Shown piece after piece: positions 53,352-64,000 of a stretch of 64,000 bases of DNA; positions within the stretch are counted from its first letter, which is position 1; the number at the start of each line of letters is the position of its first letter. The notes under the pieces are model-generated. The model saw nothing but the letters and a program-made list of their open reading frames with translations, was not told the origin of the DNA and did no database searches. The DNA lies in contig OY821745.1 of the NCBI GenBank assembly GCA_963682055.1, positions 29,943,342 to 30,007,341 of the forward strand, written 5' to 3'. Position numbers and translations under genes: made by a program. This DNA comes from Primula veris. Taxonomy: Eukaryota; Streptophyta; Magnoliopsida; Ericales; Primulaceae.

Positions 53352-56300
53352 CTAGTTTTTAAAATAGCTACCCCTTAGACAAGGCGTGCTTTTTTGGTCA
53401 AAATAATAAGCAGCATAAATATTCTTGGGTAAATCCATAGCTCTGCCTGTAGTAAAATTGTTTCCATTTGACCCCATTTTGGCCAAACCATCCGCAACTT
53501 GGTTCTGCTCTCTATAAGCATGCTTCACAGTGAGTCCAACATAATCCATAAGGGTGATTATGCCCCTCCATATAGAACCAAATTTAATGCCAGAATATGA
53601 CTTGGTATTCCACCAAGTAACTATCATTTGAGAGTCAGTTTCCACCATTACATTAGTCACACCCATAGTGTAGCAAATAATTAAACCCTCTTTAATAGCC
53701 ATCATCTCAGCATACATATTGGTTTGTTTGCCAAGATTTTTAGAGAAAGCTAGAACTAGCATTCCTTTATGATCTCTTAAAACACCACCACAGCCACTAT
53801 TGTTGTTGTTAAGAGAAGATCCATCTAAGTTTAATTTTAATCTACCAGTGGGTGGACAATTCCACCAAACCAACTTAGCCTTTTTCATTTTACAGTGAAT
53901 AGTTTTCAGGTTTAAAGACATAAGTGTAAGACAATGAAAGTTGTTAGCAGGTTTTTTGGGTTTGATCAAAAAATTAAGATCATGTAACCATTTAGTCACT
54001 TTTTTAATGATGTTTTCAGCACACATTTTCTCATTTTCAAATCTGTTTTTGTTCTTACTAAGCCATATCTCCCAATTAACAATGAAAGGGACTAAAACAG
54101 CTATCATACCAGTTTGAGAGGAGTCACATAAATTACACCATTTTACCATGTTTTGCTTCCAACAGTTGGTAAAGCATATATTGAACCCAAAGACATTTGC
54201 AAAATAGCTCCAAACCTGTTTACAAATATCACTGGAGCCAAAGAGATGATTAGCTGTGTCAAGAGTGTGATCCCTACAACAAGAACAGCTGGTGACTGTG
54301 CAAATCCCATATTTTTTAAGATCCTCATCAAGTTTAATAGCATTGTACCAAAGTTTCCAAGAAAAGATGCTAATTTTAGTGGGTAAAACAGTATTCCAAA
54401 TATTTTTTGCCACATTTAGAACAGTTTTCTTTTCCCTTAAAAAATTATAAGAGGTTTTTGCAGTAAAATCCCCATTAAAAGTAAAAGGCCAGTATCTAAC
54501 ATCATCTCCTTTTCTTAAAAACAATTTTTTACAGGTAACTTTCAGTAAAAGCTCATTACCCCCCATGTGCCAAAGCAAATTAGTGTCCCAGCCATTATTA
54601 ATGATGACCTGATTAAGCAGTACATTAGGAAAAACAACATTAAAAGACTAGCTAAGAGGGCCATCTCCTAACCAATTTTCATACCAAAAGCTGATGGAAC
54701 CCTCATTAATATCCCATAAGCTATTATCCACCAACATCTTAAAATGAGGGTTAATCATCTTCCAGACACAAGAAGACTGTGTGGCATTCACCACATGCTC
54801 ACCCCAATTAGGGTTGTTGTTACAGTATTTTTGAAACATAAAAACAGTCCATGGAGATTCAATTTCCATAAGTCTCCAGCACAGCTTAGCATGAAGAGCA
54901 TTCATAAATTCCTTTAAGCTCCTCACCCCTATTCCACCTTCATTTACAGGGCAAGTTAATTTCCCCCATCTCATCCAATGATGCTTGTTTTTACCATCTG
55001 TTTCTCCCCAAAAAAAGTTAGCAAACTTTTTTTCAATTTTATCTATGACTAGGGTGGGGGGATTAAGGACAGCAAGTATGTAAAGGGGCATGGATGACAG
55101 AACATGCTTAATAAGAGTTAGTTTAGCACCAGCAGATAAAAAGTTGGCTTTCCAACTAGCCACCTTCTTGCCAATTTTATCAATCAAAGGATCATACATT
55201 ACAGAAGTGAGTTTAGTATTATGGAGGGGAATTCCTAGATACTTAGTAGGTAAGGACCCCTCACTGAAACCAGTGATTCTGTTTATAATGCTATTCCTAC
55301 CATTTTTAGGTTTATTGGTCAAAAAAACACTTTTAGCTTTGTTAAGCATTTGCCCAGAATTCTGTTCATACTTGTTAATAAAAGACATGATCACCTCTAA
55401 GTTAGACTTACAGCCATTAGCAAAGATCAAGACATCATCAGCAAAAAGGATATGAGATATGGGCTCTACATTTACACAGGTTTTATAAGGTACCAAAGTA
55501 CCTTTTATCATTAAATCACTCAAACCCCTACTTAAAACTTCTTCAGCTATAATAAAAAGAAGAGGGGAGAGAGGGTCTCCCTGTTTTAAACCTTTCCCAG
55601 AGTTAAAATAGCCAGTAGAAACACCATTTAAGCAAATAGAATAATTAGCATTAGCAACACATCTCATAACAAGTTGAATCCAATTTTTATCAAAACCAAA
55701 ACAATCTAAAACTTTTATCAGAAAAGACCAGTTTAATTTGTCAAAAGCTTTGGCCATGTCAAGTCTGAAAACCACATTACCCCCCCTCACATTATCCCCC
55801 AGATGTTTGAAAAGCTCTTGGACCAGTAAAATAGCATCAGTAATAAGCCTACCTTCTACAAAGCCACTTTGGTTTTTGGATATCATTCTAGGTAAAAACT
55901 TGGCCAATCTAGCAGTAAGAATTTTGGAGATGATTTTGTACAGCACTTGACAAAGACTTATAGGTCTAAATTGAGTAAAGTCAGTGGGATTGTCTATTTT
56001 TGGGATTAAAATGATAAGAGAAGAAACAGCAGACTTTGGTAAAGAATGACCTTTGAAAAAACTATGCACAACTTTTATCAAATAATGCTGAATAATATCC
56101 CAACAATGTATATAGAAAGAGGAAGAAAATCCATCAGGACCAGGGGCAGAATCACTAGGTATATCAAAAGTGGCTTTTTTAATTTCCTCATCACTAGGCA
56201 TAGTGTTGAGGATTCTATTATCAGATTCAGTTATCAAATTAGGGATGACCTCAGATAGATCATTAGTAATAGAAACAGGGGAAAAAGAGAAATGAGAAGC

Positions 56301-57485
56301 AAAAAAATTACCAGCCTCTCTTTGTATCTCCTTTAAGTCCTCAGTGATAGTTCCATCAGACAGCTTGATTTGCATAATTTTACTCTTTGCTCTTTTGTGT
56401 TTTAGCATTTGGTGGAAAAACTTTGAATTTCTGTCCCCCTCTTTTAGCCATTTAACTCTGGCTTTTTGCTTGTAAAAAATTTCTTCCTGCAGAACTAGAT
56501 CATTATAGTTTTTGAGAATTTTAGTATATTGTTCACAGTAATTGTCCCCTAGTATAACAAGTTGGTTTTCAGCAAAAATCAAATCATCTTTTGCTTTGGC
56601 AAGATTGCCATGTATATTACCAAAAATCTCCTTATTCCATTTTTTAATACACATTTTAAGCCTTTTTAGTTTAAAACAGAAGTTATCCATGCCTTCCAAA
56701 TTAGTAGAAATATCCCAATTATTAGCCACCATCTCTGTGAACCCCTCATGCTTGGTCCACATCCTGAAAAACTTAAAATTAGTGGGGCCAAAGGTTGGTG
56801 CTAAAACAGTAGTAAAAATAAGAGCAGAATGATTAGATACAGTTCTTTCAGCAACAGTTAGCTTTATATTGTGATAAATAGTTTCCCAATCAGGAGTTAT
56901 CAAAGCCCTATCTAGTTGTTCAAAAACTACTTTACCAAGATTAATCCTACTCCAAGTATAAATGGAGCCCGTATGTGCCATATTAATAAAAGCATTACTA
57001 CTAATGAAATCTAGGAAATCATTTTTATCAGCACTAGCTTTTTTGTTACCTCCTAGTTTCTCATGATCATACCTAATGGTGTTAAAATCCCCTACCACCT
57101 TCCACGGTTTATTATTGAGATTCAAACAGGTCAGATCATGCCACAATTCCCTTCTTTCTACATAATTACATTTAGCATAGACTACTGTGAGGAAAGATTC
57201 AATGGGAGATTTGAACTGAATGGTAATAGATTGAGAAGTAGAGAGCAAAACACTGATATCTAGATCCCTTTTATAGAAAAACCAAATTTTCCCTCCTTCA
57301 TTAGTGTTGGAAATAACAAAATCCATATTAAATTTATTAGCAAGGGGGCCTGCTTTATCAAAATTGATCATAGGTTCTAACAGAGCAAAAAAATCAATTT
57401 TAAACTTCCTAATATATTTAAGCAATTGTGCCTGTGACAGTGCATTAACAATGCCTCTTACATTCCATATTATGTAATTATACAT
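53352..57485 (-). pseudogene. LINE copy B ORF2, one in-frame stop
   Basis: 1378 codons in a single frame from MYNYIIWNVRGI to the stop at 53352, broken only by a TAG at 54648-54650 between DGPLS and SFNVVFPN. Domains in order: AP endonuclease ([29 protein letters not shown]), reverse transcriptase ([35 protein letters not shown], catalytic [11 protein letters not shown]), a Cys/His zf-RVT-like region (SCSCCRDHTLDTANHLF) and a C-terminal RNase H (LNLDGSSLN, YAEMMAIKEG, VETDSQMIV, VADGLAKMG). The stop falls after the RT, so a truncated endonuclease-RT without RNase H could still be made. An open frame extends upstream to 57629, but the MYNY start is preferred because copy A has the same start and overlap. 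Confidence 0.9.
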
Positions 57486-59013
57486 TAAAAAGGGTGGGTT
57501 GTACCTTTTTGGTAATTTTACCTTCAGGTGAGTATCTCTGTGGTGGCTTACCTCCTCTCTTAACTCTTGGTGTATCTGAGTAGTATCCTTCTTCTTCTGC
57601 TTGCTTACCTCTTCCAACACAGGTGTCAAGGTGGAGAGTGTCCATCATTTTTGCAGCTGTCTGCATGATCACTATCTCTTCCCCATTCTCTGTAGACTAT
57701 TCATTCTCACTTTCCAAAGTGGTCATGGTTAGCTTTGCCTGTTTGTTTGCCCTATTTCTCTCTCTTTTTTTTGCTTTATTAGTTTTTGTAAGGTTAGAAA
57801 CTTGTTCAGAGAAAGACTGGCATAGGTTTTGGGTCCCCTTTTCTTTAGTCTGTATTCCCTTTATGCTCAGTGTATCCCCTTCCCCCTCAGATCCCTTTTC
57901 CTTTGTGTCCATAATAAACACTATTAGATTGTTGTCTTCTTCCTTTTTATCAGATATTTCCTTAAGCCTGGTGCTTATTATCAAACTAGGATTTCTTGTA
58001 TCCTCTTTTTCCTCTTCACTTTCTATCTCTACCCATTTTCCTTTTTCTTTTCTCAGAAATTTTCTTTTTGGTTCTATATTATCCCCTCCCAGATACTTAG
58101 CAGGTTTCTTTACTATATAAGCCTGTTTTAAACCCAATTTTTTCTTTTGATTATCCCTATTTTCAGGTTTACTCTCATTCTTATTCAAAATGTCAGCACT
58201 AGATTTTACTTCTTGGTTACCTAGGCTTACTCCATTTCTAGCCCTTTTGCATTCAAAATGTTCATGCCCCTGTAGGGAACACAAACTACAGTATTTGGGG
58301 GATTTTTCATAGTCAATTCTTTGCCAATATCCCTCCTCTAGAGATGAGCCAATCCAAATTCTATAAACCCTAGGTTTTGAAAGATCCATTTCAATGCAAA
58401 CCCTCGCATACATAGGTCTTACATGGGTAAGAGTAGCAATGTCTGCCTCTAAAAAACCCCCTAAGGATTGAGTAATAGCTTTAAGGTAGGATAGCACACA
58501 GAAATTTAGTGGTAAAAGGGGAATTCTAACCCAAACAGGTGCAATGGCAGATTCCTTAAAGAGTGAAAAATCACTTGTCCATTTAAAAAGTCTATATAAA
58601 GCCCCCTCCATTTCATGAGATGTCCTAGTCCAGGCTTTGTTATAATCATTTATATTAAGCATTTTGATAAAAACATGCCTATAATCAATTAGCCCTACAA
58701 TTGGCATCTTATCTAAACCCCAATTTTTGGCAATATATTACCTAATATTTTCTATCTTAGGTCTACCCTTGCTGAACTTCGCTATAAGTGCTAATTGTAA
58801 AGGCACCTCAGATCTTTGGAGTTCTAATTGTGAGAATATCACAGCCGGTTCTGAGCCCTTATTATTACTTTGTCTAAGTGGTAGTTGAATTTCATTAATC
58901 AATATAGAACGTAAATCCACCTTACCATCTAATCCATTAGTAATAGATGATTTACCTGATACGATTGATAGATAGCTTGGTTTGATACTCTCGTTTTCCT
59001 TGTTTTTCTCCAT
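57478..59013 (-). pseudogene. LINE copy B ORF1 with two in-frame stops
   Basis: 512-codon frame starting MEKNKENESIKPSYLSIVSG. The DUF4283-like region (LALIAKFSKGRPKIENI, MPIVGLIDYRHVFIK, APVWVRIPLLPLNF) and the zinc knuckle YCSLCSLQGHEHFECKR align with copy A. A TAA at 58738-58740 replaces the residue that is Asp in copy A, and a TAG at 57697-57699 precedes the last ~70 codons (ending LFNV). The ORF1 stop overlaps the ORF2 start by 8 nt. Confidence 0.88.
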
Positions 59014-59208
59014 ATCTGACTGATTGCTCTCAATAATCTTACAAATTGAGGGTGGGATAATTAGATCTAACCCATTAGGGTTAGTATTATTTGGTGTTTT
59101 TATGATTAAGGCGTTGTTTTAGTGGTGGGGAGGTGGAGAGATGAAAGGATATAGAGGCGGCGCCTTATCTCTCTTTTCTCTCTCTCTCTAGGGTTATATT
59201 GTGATTTT

Positions 59209-59221
59209 GATAATCATGGTT
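59209..59221. repeat. target-site duplication of LINE copy B (right)
   Basis: GATAATCATGGTT, identical to 52613-52625. Confidence 0.9.
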
Positions 59222-60540
59222 AATCATATCTAATCAGGTCCAATCATGTTTGATACTATGTACAATTTTTTTGAAAACTTTTTTGTTTGTTTGTATATTT
59301 TATTGTTTTTTATATTGTAAATAAGTATATGTAGCTAATTGTAAATAAGAGACATCGGTGGATTTTTGTAATTAAGTTGATTAATACGTAGCTATTTGTA
59401 AGTCTCACAGATTTTCGACGTCATCAACTGGGGCACCCAATTCTTTAAGAAAGATTACCATTTTCAGCTCTAGAAAATGCACTATCAGGTAAGTAATCTT
59501 TTTTATTCACCTTTTGCTTGAAGACAATATTGTTTATTTTTAAATTTTAATAGTATGTATGTAGATAATGTTTTTTCCCTCTTATGTGTATTTCGGTTTA
59601 AACTAAAGGGTTTCTTTGGTTGCAATTTTTAAGAAAATTGATCATTTAGTACATAATTTGAGACTTAATTATCATGGTTAAAATCTCTTTTAATATTAGG
59701 TAGAGATGCTCTTGGATGGATGCTTTCTAATGCTACATTGATATAAAACAATTCTCAAAACAAAAAACACATATTCGGGTTTTTGATAATTACGTCCGGA
59801 AGTATTTATTATTCATTGGGCTGGAAAAAAGCAAACAAGGCCTAAAAAGCTGTACCGCGTTTGATAGACAAATTTAAGTTGAATTTTTATAAAGTTGACG
59901 TATCCAACTTTTTCTCACCCTCAAAAGAAATGAGCTTAAATTTATTGAATTTTCAGCCAAACCACCTCAAAAAATTAATTACTTCATGATACATGCATTA
60001 GAAGGTTGAACCGGTATTTTTGCGGATTCATAGGGAAAATATAGAATTATTGTTAATGAAGCTATCACATGTTGCTATCTAGTTCGTCTTGCGAAAACAT
60101 TTTGAACTTTTTGTATGTGTCAAAACTGCATTCGATATATAAATCCAAAGTGGCAACCTCTTACTTCTCATGAACCAATGCACGGTGTAGGCAGTTTTCA
60201 TGCCAATCATTTTCGTAACTTTAATGACTAGAATATTTCTTGTATACGACATAGCAAATTTTCTGTAAAAAATGAAATTTTCATGCTGACTTTTCCCTGG
60301 TCTCTTCTTCAAAATTAAGACCCATAAAAATGATAGAACTTAACAGTTTGAAGTTTCCCCCATTGCTAGTTCAAAAAAAGGATGAGGATTGAAACTCTTC
60401 AAGTCGGTTTTGTGTATCCAATGTTCATATATTATTTGCATCTTCATCAAGCCTAGCAAATAGAGGCAGGTTCATCCACCTTAAAAGCTACAGCTTATTA
60501 GGGCAAGAAACACAAGATATTATATTTTAAGCCAGCCAAC
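59222..60540. other. intergenic, nothing recognised
   Basis: AT-rich. Repeated AATCATG / AATCAG words continue for about 40 bases after the LINE. The open frame 60079-60312 (minus) has no recognisable feature. Confidence 0.4.
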
Positions 60541-60544
60541 TAAC

Positions 60545-60735
60545 CAACCAACAAGACCGTCTCTTGTGTGTGTGAGTGTGTGTGTAGGTGACATCTCTCT
60601 CTCACACACACGGGCACCATGCTCACACACACACACACGGATTCAGGTTCATCTCTATGTATTTATGTGTGCACTTTGTGTGCGTGTCTTGTGAGTATGT
60701 GCATGTGTGACACACACACCGCGTGCACACACAGA
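60545..60735. repeat. interspersed (GT)n / (AC)n tract upstream of the rhodanese gene
   Basis: Alternating TGTGTGTG and ACACACAC blocks separated by short spacers (about 60564-60580, 60600-60640 and 60664-60733). GT and AC blocks lie in inverse order, so several hairpins are possible. It ends about 225 bp before the first rhodanese ATG. Confidence 0.8.
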
Positions 60736-60959
60736 ATATTGCAACATGTTAACAAAAATCTCATATTTAAAGCCATCCATCCAAATAAAATACAATAACA
60801 CGTGAGCAATAAAAGAAAAAAACAATTCAAGCTGAAAAGTTGCAATTAGACAAGCCCCAATGATCTCACAGTCAAATTGGATGACACTTTGTGTGTACGA
60901 ATCTTTATCAGAGTTATCTTTGTCAAATTGCTTTTGGGATTTCTTTTATTTTCAATTAA

Positions 60960-62356
60960 ATGATCTCTAGTCTTTTGAGCAGTTGCATGTCAACAGTGGG
61001 GGCAAATTCAGGATCTTCGCCATTAATGCCTAAGTCCGTGCCAGTACAAGTTGCCCATGAGCTCCTTCAATCTGGGCACCGTTACTTGAATGCCAGGTAA
61101 AACGGTGTTCACTTCTGAATTATTATTTTTATAGGTGTAAGCCAATTTTTTTTTTTGGTTATTGCAAGACTTTTATCTGTTGAAGTTTGTGTAGTCTTGT
61201 CATAGACATCTCTTTTGTTCTTCTTATTTGTGACGTTGAATGTCAACATTAAATCGTTCTGCTTTGGCACTTGTGGTTTACTAAGAATTTTTTCCTAGAA
61301 ATTATTGTTTCCCGATTGTTTATTTCTCTAGTAATCTTGATTGGTTTATAAGAAGTAATTTGATCCCTTTGTTGGTGTGTTGCGTATAGGACTCCCGAAG
61401 AGTTCACTGCTGGGCATGCTGTGGGGGCTATCAATGTCCCATTGTTGTTTAAAGCAGAATCAGGTAAACCCGACCCGGGTAAAAAATTTGTAATGAATGT
61501 CAAGAATTTAATTATTTATGTAACAAGTAACATTCTTTTCAGCTATTTATACCCATTTAGCAATTTAGCCAGAGTCACTTTTCAGTTTATCAGGAATCTC
61601 ATTTATTGGTACTTTCATTTGTATGGTGTTCAAAACTTATAGTTATTGGGTGCAGGAATGGCGAAGAACCCTAAATTTTTGGAAGGGGTATCATCACATT
61701 TTGCAAAAGAAGATGAGATTGTTGTTGTAAGTCTCTACTGTCCAATTACCTCTAATTCATTTTTACTTTTTGTCACACTTTACCTACTTCTTGGGTTTTA
61801 TCATGTTTTTACAGGGATGCCAGGCGGGAAAGAGGTCACTAATGGCAGCAAAGGATCTATTATCTGCTGTAAGTATATTTTTTTATAAGCATCTTTCGAG
61901 ATAAATAATTTCCAGAAAACTAAGTTCTTTACATTTTCTAGATAGATTTGAATGTGCTACCACTCATCTTACTCATAAACTAATTGATGTTTTCAATTTA
62001 CCTATATATGGCTTGAAAATTTTCAAAATTTGTCATAAATTTTATATATTATTCCATGAGATTCCTACTTCATGTCGTTTTTTGCTGCCATGCTGTTTTT
62101 TTAACTCAGTTGCCTGTGATATAAAATCATTGAATTTCATATTTCTTTCGAACTCTTAATCGTGCACATTTTATCTTCAATATTTTCATTCAAAACCCTA
62201 TTTTTGCGTTTTATTTTCTCTAGCTTTGACTTAAGAAAAATATCTTTTTGGACTTAATAATTCTCAATGATTTAAATGCAGGGTTATACTGGGGTTACAG
62301 ATGTAGCTGGTGGATATGCCGCTTGGACACAAAATGGACTCCCAATTGAGTCGTAA
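60960..62356 (+). CDS. single-domain rhodanese-like sulfurtransferase (STR15/16, SEN1-like), 5 exons
   Basis: Exons: 60960-61096, 61390-61463, 61656-61726, 61815-61868, 62282-62356, all GT-AG; 136 residues from ATG 60960 or 127 from ATG 60987 (same frame). The rhodanese fold is complete: SVPVQVAHELLQSGHRYLNAR, TPEEFTAGHAVGAINVP, MAKNPKFLEGVSSHF, the active-site loop GCQAGKRS with catalytic Cys96 (Cys87 from the shorter start), and DVAGGYAAWTQNGLP. The residue before the first conserved Arg is Ala (LNAR), where LDVR is usual. These enzymes transfer sulfane sulfur from donors such as thiosulfate to nucleophilic acceptors. Relatives such as SEN1 are plastid proteins with a ~70-residue transit extension. 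Only a short Ser-rich leader is seen here, so the protein may be cytosolic or an upstream exon may be missed: a pyrimidine-rich tract and several AG sites lie at 60945-60998. Confidence 0.88.
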
Positions 62357-62483
62357 GAATGCTTCTCTGAGAAAATCCTTGGGAATGGAAATGCATTTTG
62401 TAGCCATACTAGGTTGGTTAAAAGATACCAAGCAAAAATATTTGGTTTCCGTAGACTTGTTTTGTTTAAATTTTAGTTGCTTC

Positions 62484-62489
62484 AATAAA
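62484..62489 (+). terminator. candidate polyadenylation signal of the rhodanese gene
   Basis: AATAAA 128 bases after the stop codon. A second AATAAA lies at 62646-62651. Either could serve; plant signals are loose. Confidence 0.4.
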
Positions 62490-62656
62490 GTCCGAACTTC
62501 GAGTGTTTTAAAGCATAAAAGATGGTAATATAATGAAAAAATGCTTATCAAAACAATTATGATGGTCAAATTTTTTTGGCAAAACGATTATCGTAAATTG
62601 TGATGGTCCGTAATTGTAGCTCCCTGTACCAGTACAAATCTGAGTAATAAAATGGT

Positions 62657-64000
62657 GTGGAGCAACTGATAAGGCCAGAGTGCGTTTATTTTGAAAGCAA
62701 TAGTACTTTTGTGTAACTGCTACTACAAGATAATTTCAAAGATTTTGAAAATGCGCTTACAACCCTTTTATGAATGCTCTCATTTCTCCGCAACAAACTG
62801 CATTCATAAAGCGTAAATTTTCAATCTGACTGCGGAAAACTTATTGATAGCTGCTCAAAGTATTCACAATCTACACCGTGGGAAATAGCAGTGGTAAATG
62901 AAGACATAAAATTGTGGAGAAGGAGAAATTGAAGTTTCTAATGGGGTCCAAGAGAATCAAACCAACCAGACAACTGTTTTAACTTAGCAAGAGATGATGC
63001 TGTTTCTGCAAATGTATGGCCAGACCAGTTATTGTCATGTATCGTTGCCGATTCGATTTAATGAAAGTTTCTTCACTCACCTTCGTTTCGGTTATTGTAA
63101 ATTTGTAACCTTCTTCTACTCGCTGGGAAAATTCATATTACATTACATACGTCGTTTTTACTTTATTGTCAAAGCATGTATTAGCATTTACTAAAACAGT
63201 TAAACAAATAAACACACGGATAAACCGAAGCAGGTTTACTTAATAAAAAAAAGGCTGTCCAACGTGGTTATGACTTTACCATACCCCGACACCACCACAG
63301 TAAAGATACCTCCAACACGAGGGGTTGATTATTGATAGAAATAAAACACGGCTCGAAGCTATCATGTATACCTTAATAACTAATCAAAGCTTAGGGGTTA
63401 AGAGAGCATTGGGGTTCATAAAAGTTTAGCATCTTATACATGTGCTACTTTTACAGTCCCTACTCCACCCATGAATCTTGAGATTTTTTTTTGGCATTAT
63501 TAAAGCAGTAGCTTCCATCAATTTAAAGCTGCATCAAATTTGTTATGGAGTTTGAATGTGCCTCGCTCCCTAGCAACTGCGTGAAATTTAGTGTTTTTAA
63601 TATTCGAATAGATTGTCAGTACTCAGTAGTATTCGTCAGACTCTACCTCCTTTCTAATAGTGCGATCTCTTTAGCCTGAATGGTTTTGCCTACTGTCGAC
63701 AATGCACCCAGAACCATTATCCTGATACCTTTAGAACCTCACGAAACTCATTTTGAAACCGAAACTCTCGAACATGTAACATGCATTTCGTACAATTAAT
63801 AATGCAAATACAAGAATATCTGCATACAAAACTTACAAGGGAACGAACCTGCATGTTTCCATATATTTTTTTTACAATTAGCATACAAAAAAAGAATCAC
63901 CAATGTGAAACAAACTCCATTTACCGATCCAGTCCACAATCAGCCAATTCGGAAGAACCACATATTTGTACGAGAATCACGTTGTAAGAACATCTGGGAT
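62657..64000. other. 3' flank of the rhodanese gene, no gene recognised
   Basis: No open frame with recognisable features on either strand. The sequence becomes a little less AT-rich after 63230, so untranslated or intron sequence of a neighbouring gene beyond the window is possible, but nothing supports it. Confidence 0.35.

Larger units (their letters stand above)
52626..59208 (-). mobile_element. nearly intact plant L1-type LINE, copy B
   Basis: A 6.58-kb element with a 5' UTR of 195 bp (copy A: 193 bp), ORF1 (59013-57478), ORF2 (57485-53352), a ~0.7-kb 3' UTR and an oligo(A) tail (T17 on the + strand). It is flanked by a perfect 13-bp TSD. By eye it has no frameshifts; three single stop codons are the only lesions (58738, 57697 and 54648). 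It is younger or less decayed in ORF2 than copy A. Confidence 0.95.

Noticed and set aside
54153..56832. Several plus-strand open frames (54153-54386, 55090-55455, 56542-56832)
   Set aside because: All are antisense to ORF2 of LINE copy B and have no recognisable features of their own.
57623..58120. Plus-strand frame of 165 codons, Ser/Phe-rich and hydrophobic-looking
   Set aside because: Antisense to the acidic, Lys/Glu-rich part of LINE ORF1; GAA/AAA codons read backwards give TTC/TTT, which explains the composition.
1..64000. tRNA, rRNA or other structured RNA genes
   Set aside because: No tRNA box pair or rRNA-like block was recognised by eye. A covariance-model scan would be needed to exclude short ones.

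Overview
The window looks like nuclear DNA of a flowering plant, most likely a eudicot. It is AT-rich, its genes are split by GT-AG introns, and it is full of plant-type transposable elements. Only four host genes could be assembled with confidence; most of the rest is repeats. The species cannot be named from the sequence.

Layout. 1-4.1 kb: a possible terminal exon of an unknown gene at 522-752, then mostly featureless DNA and a fold-back MITE. 4.2-24.6 kb: one strictosidine-synthase-like gene (+) in four exons. Intron 1 (10.3 kb) holds a decayed Ty1-copia element and a minisatellite. Intron 2 (8.9 kb) holds a full-length antisense LINE flanked by a perfect 13-bp target-site duplication (TSD), plus an LTR-like segment with ~103-bp tandem repeats. 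26.4-33.1 kb: a second decayed copy of the same Copia family, itself interrupted by a 1148-bp solo LTR (TG...CA ends, 5-bp TSD). 33.7-38.4 kb: a ten-exon serine acetyltransferase gene (+, SERAT3 type). Its last bases, stop codon and 3' flank are repeated in a nearly identical 1.5-kb tandem duplication (38.4-41.4 kb), each unit carrying an antisense cis-prenyltransferase pseudogene. 42.1-46.5 kb: a six-exon receptor-like cytoplasmic kinase (-), convergent with the acetyltransferase. 47.05-51.86 kb: a tandem duplication of non-genic DNA whose two units differ by MITE or hAT-like insertions. 52.6-59.2 kb: a second LINE of the same family, nearly intact, with its own 13-bp TSD. 60.96-62.36 kb: a five-exon single-domain rhodanese (sulfurtransferase) gene (+). 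62.4-64 kb: no gene seen.

Functionally, serine acetyltransferase makes O-acetylserine, the carbon acceptor for cysteine synthesis, and the rhodanese moves sulfane sulfur, so two sulfur-metabolism genes flank the kinase. From memory, homologues of the kinase, acetyltransferase and rhodanese lie in the same order on Arabidopsis chromosome 4 (CST/CX32, SERAT3;2, SEN1/STR15). This suggests a conserved block inflated by retrotransposons. No convincing new molecular system was found. The best leads are the Copia copies that share the same inactivating lesions, the identical 8-nt ORF1/ORF2 overlap in both LINEs, the recent 3'-end duplication of the acetyltransferase, and the duplicated block that supplies an empty site for a nested-palindrome MITE.
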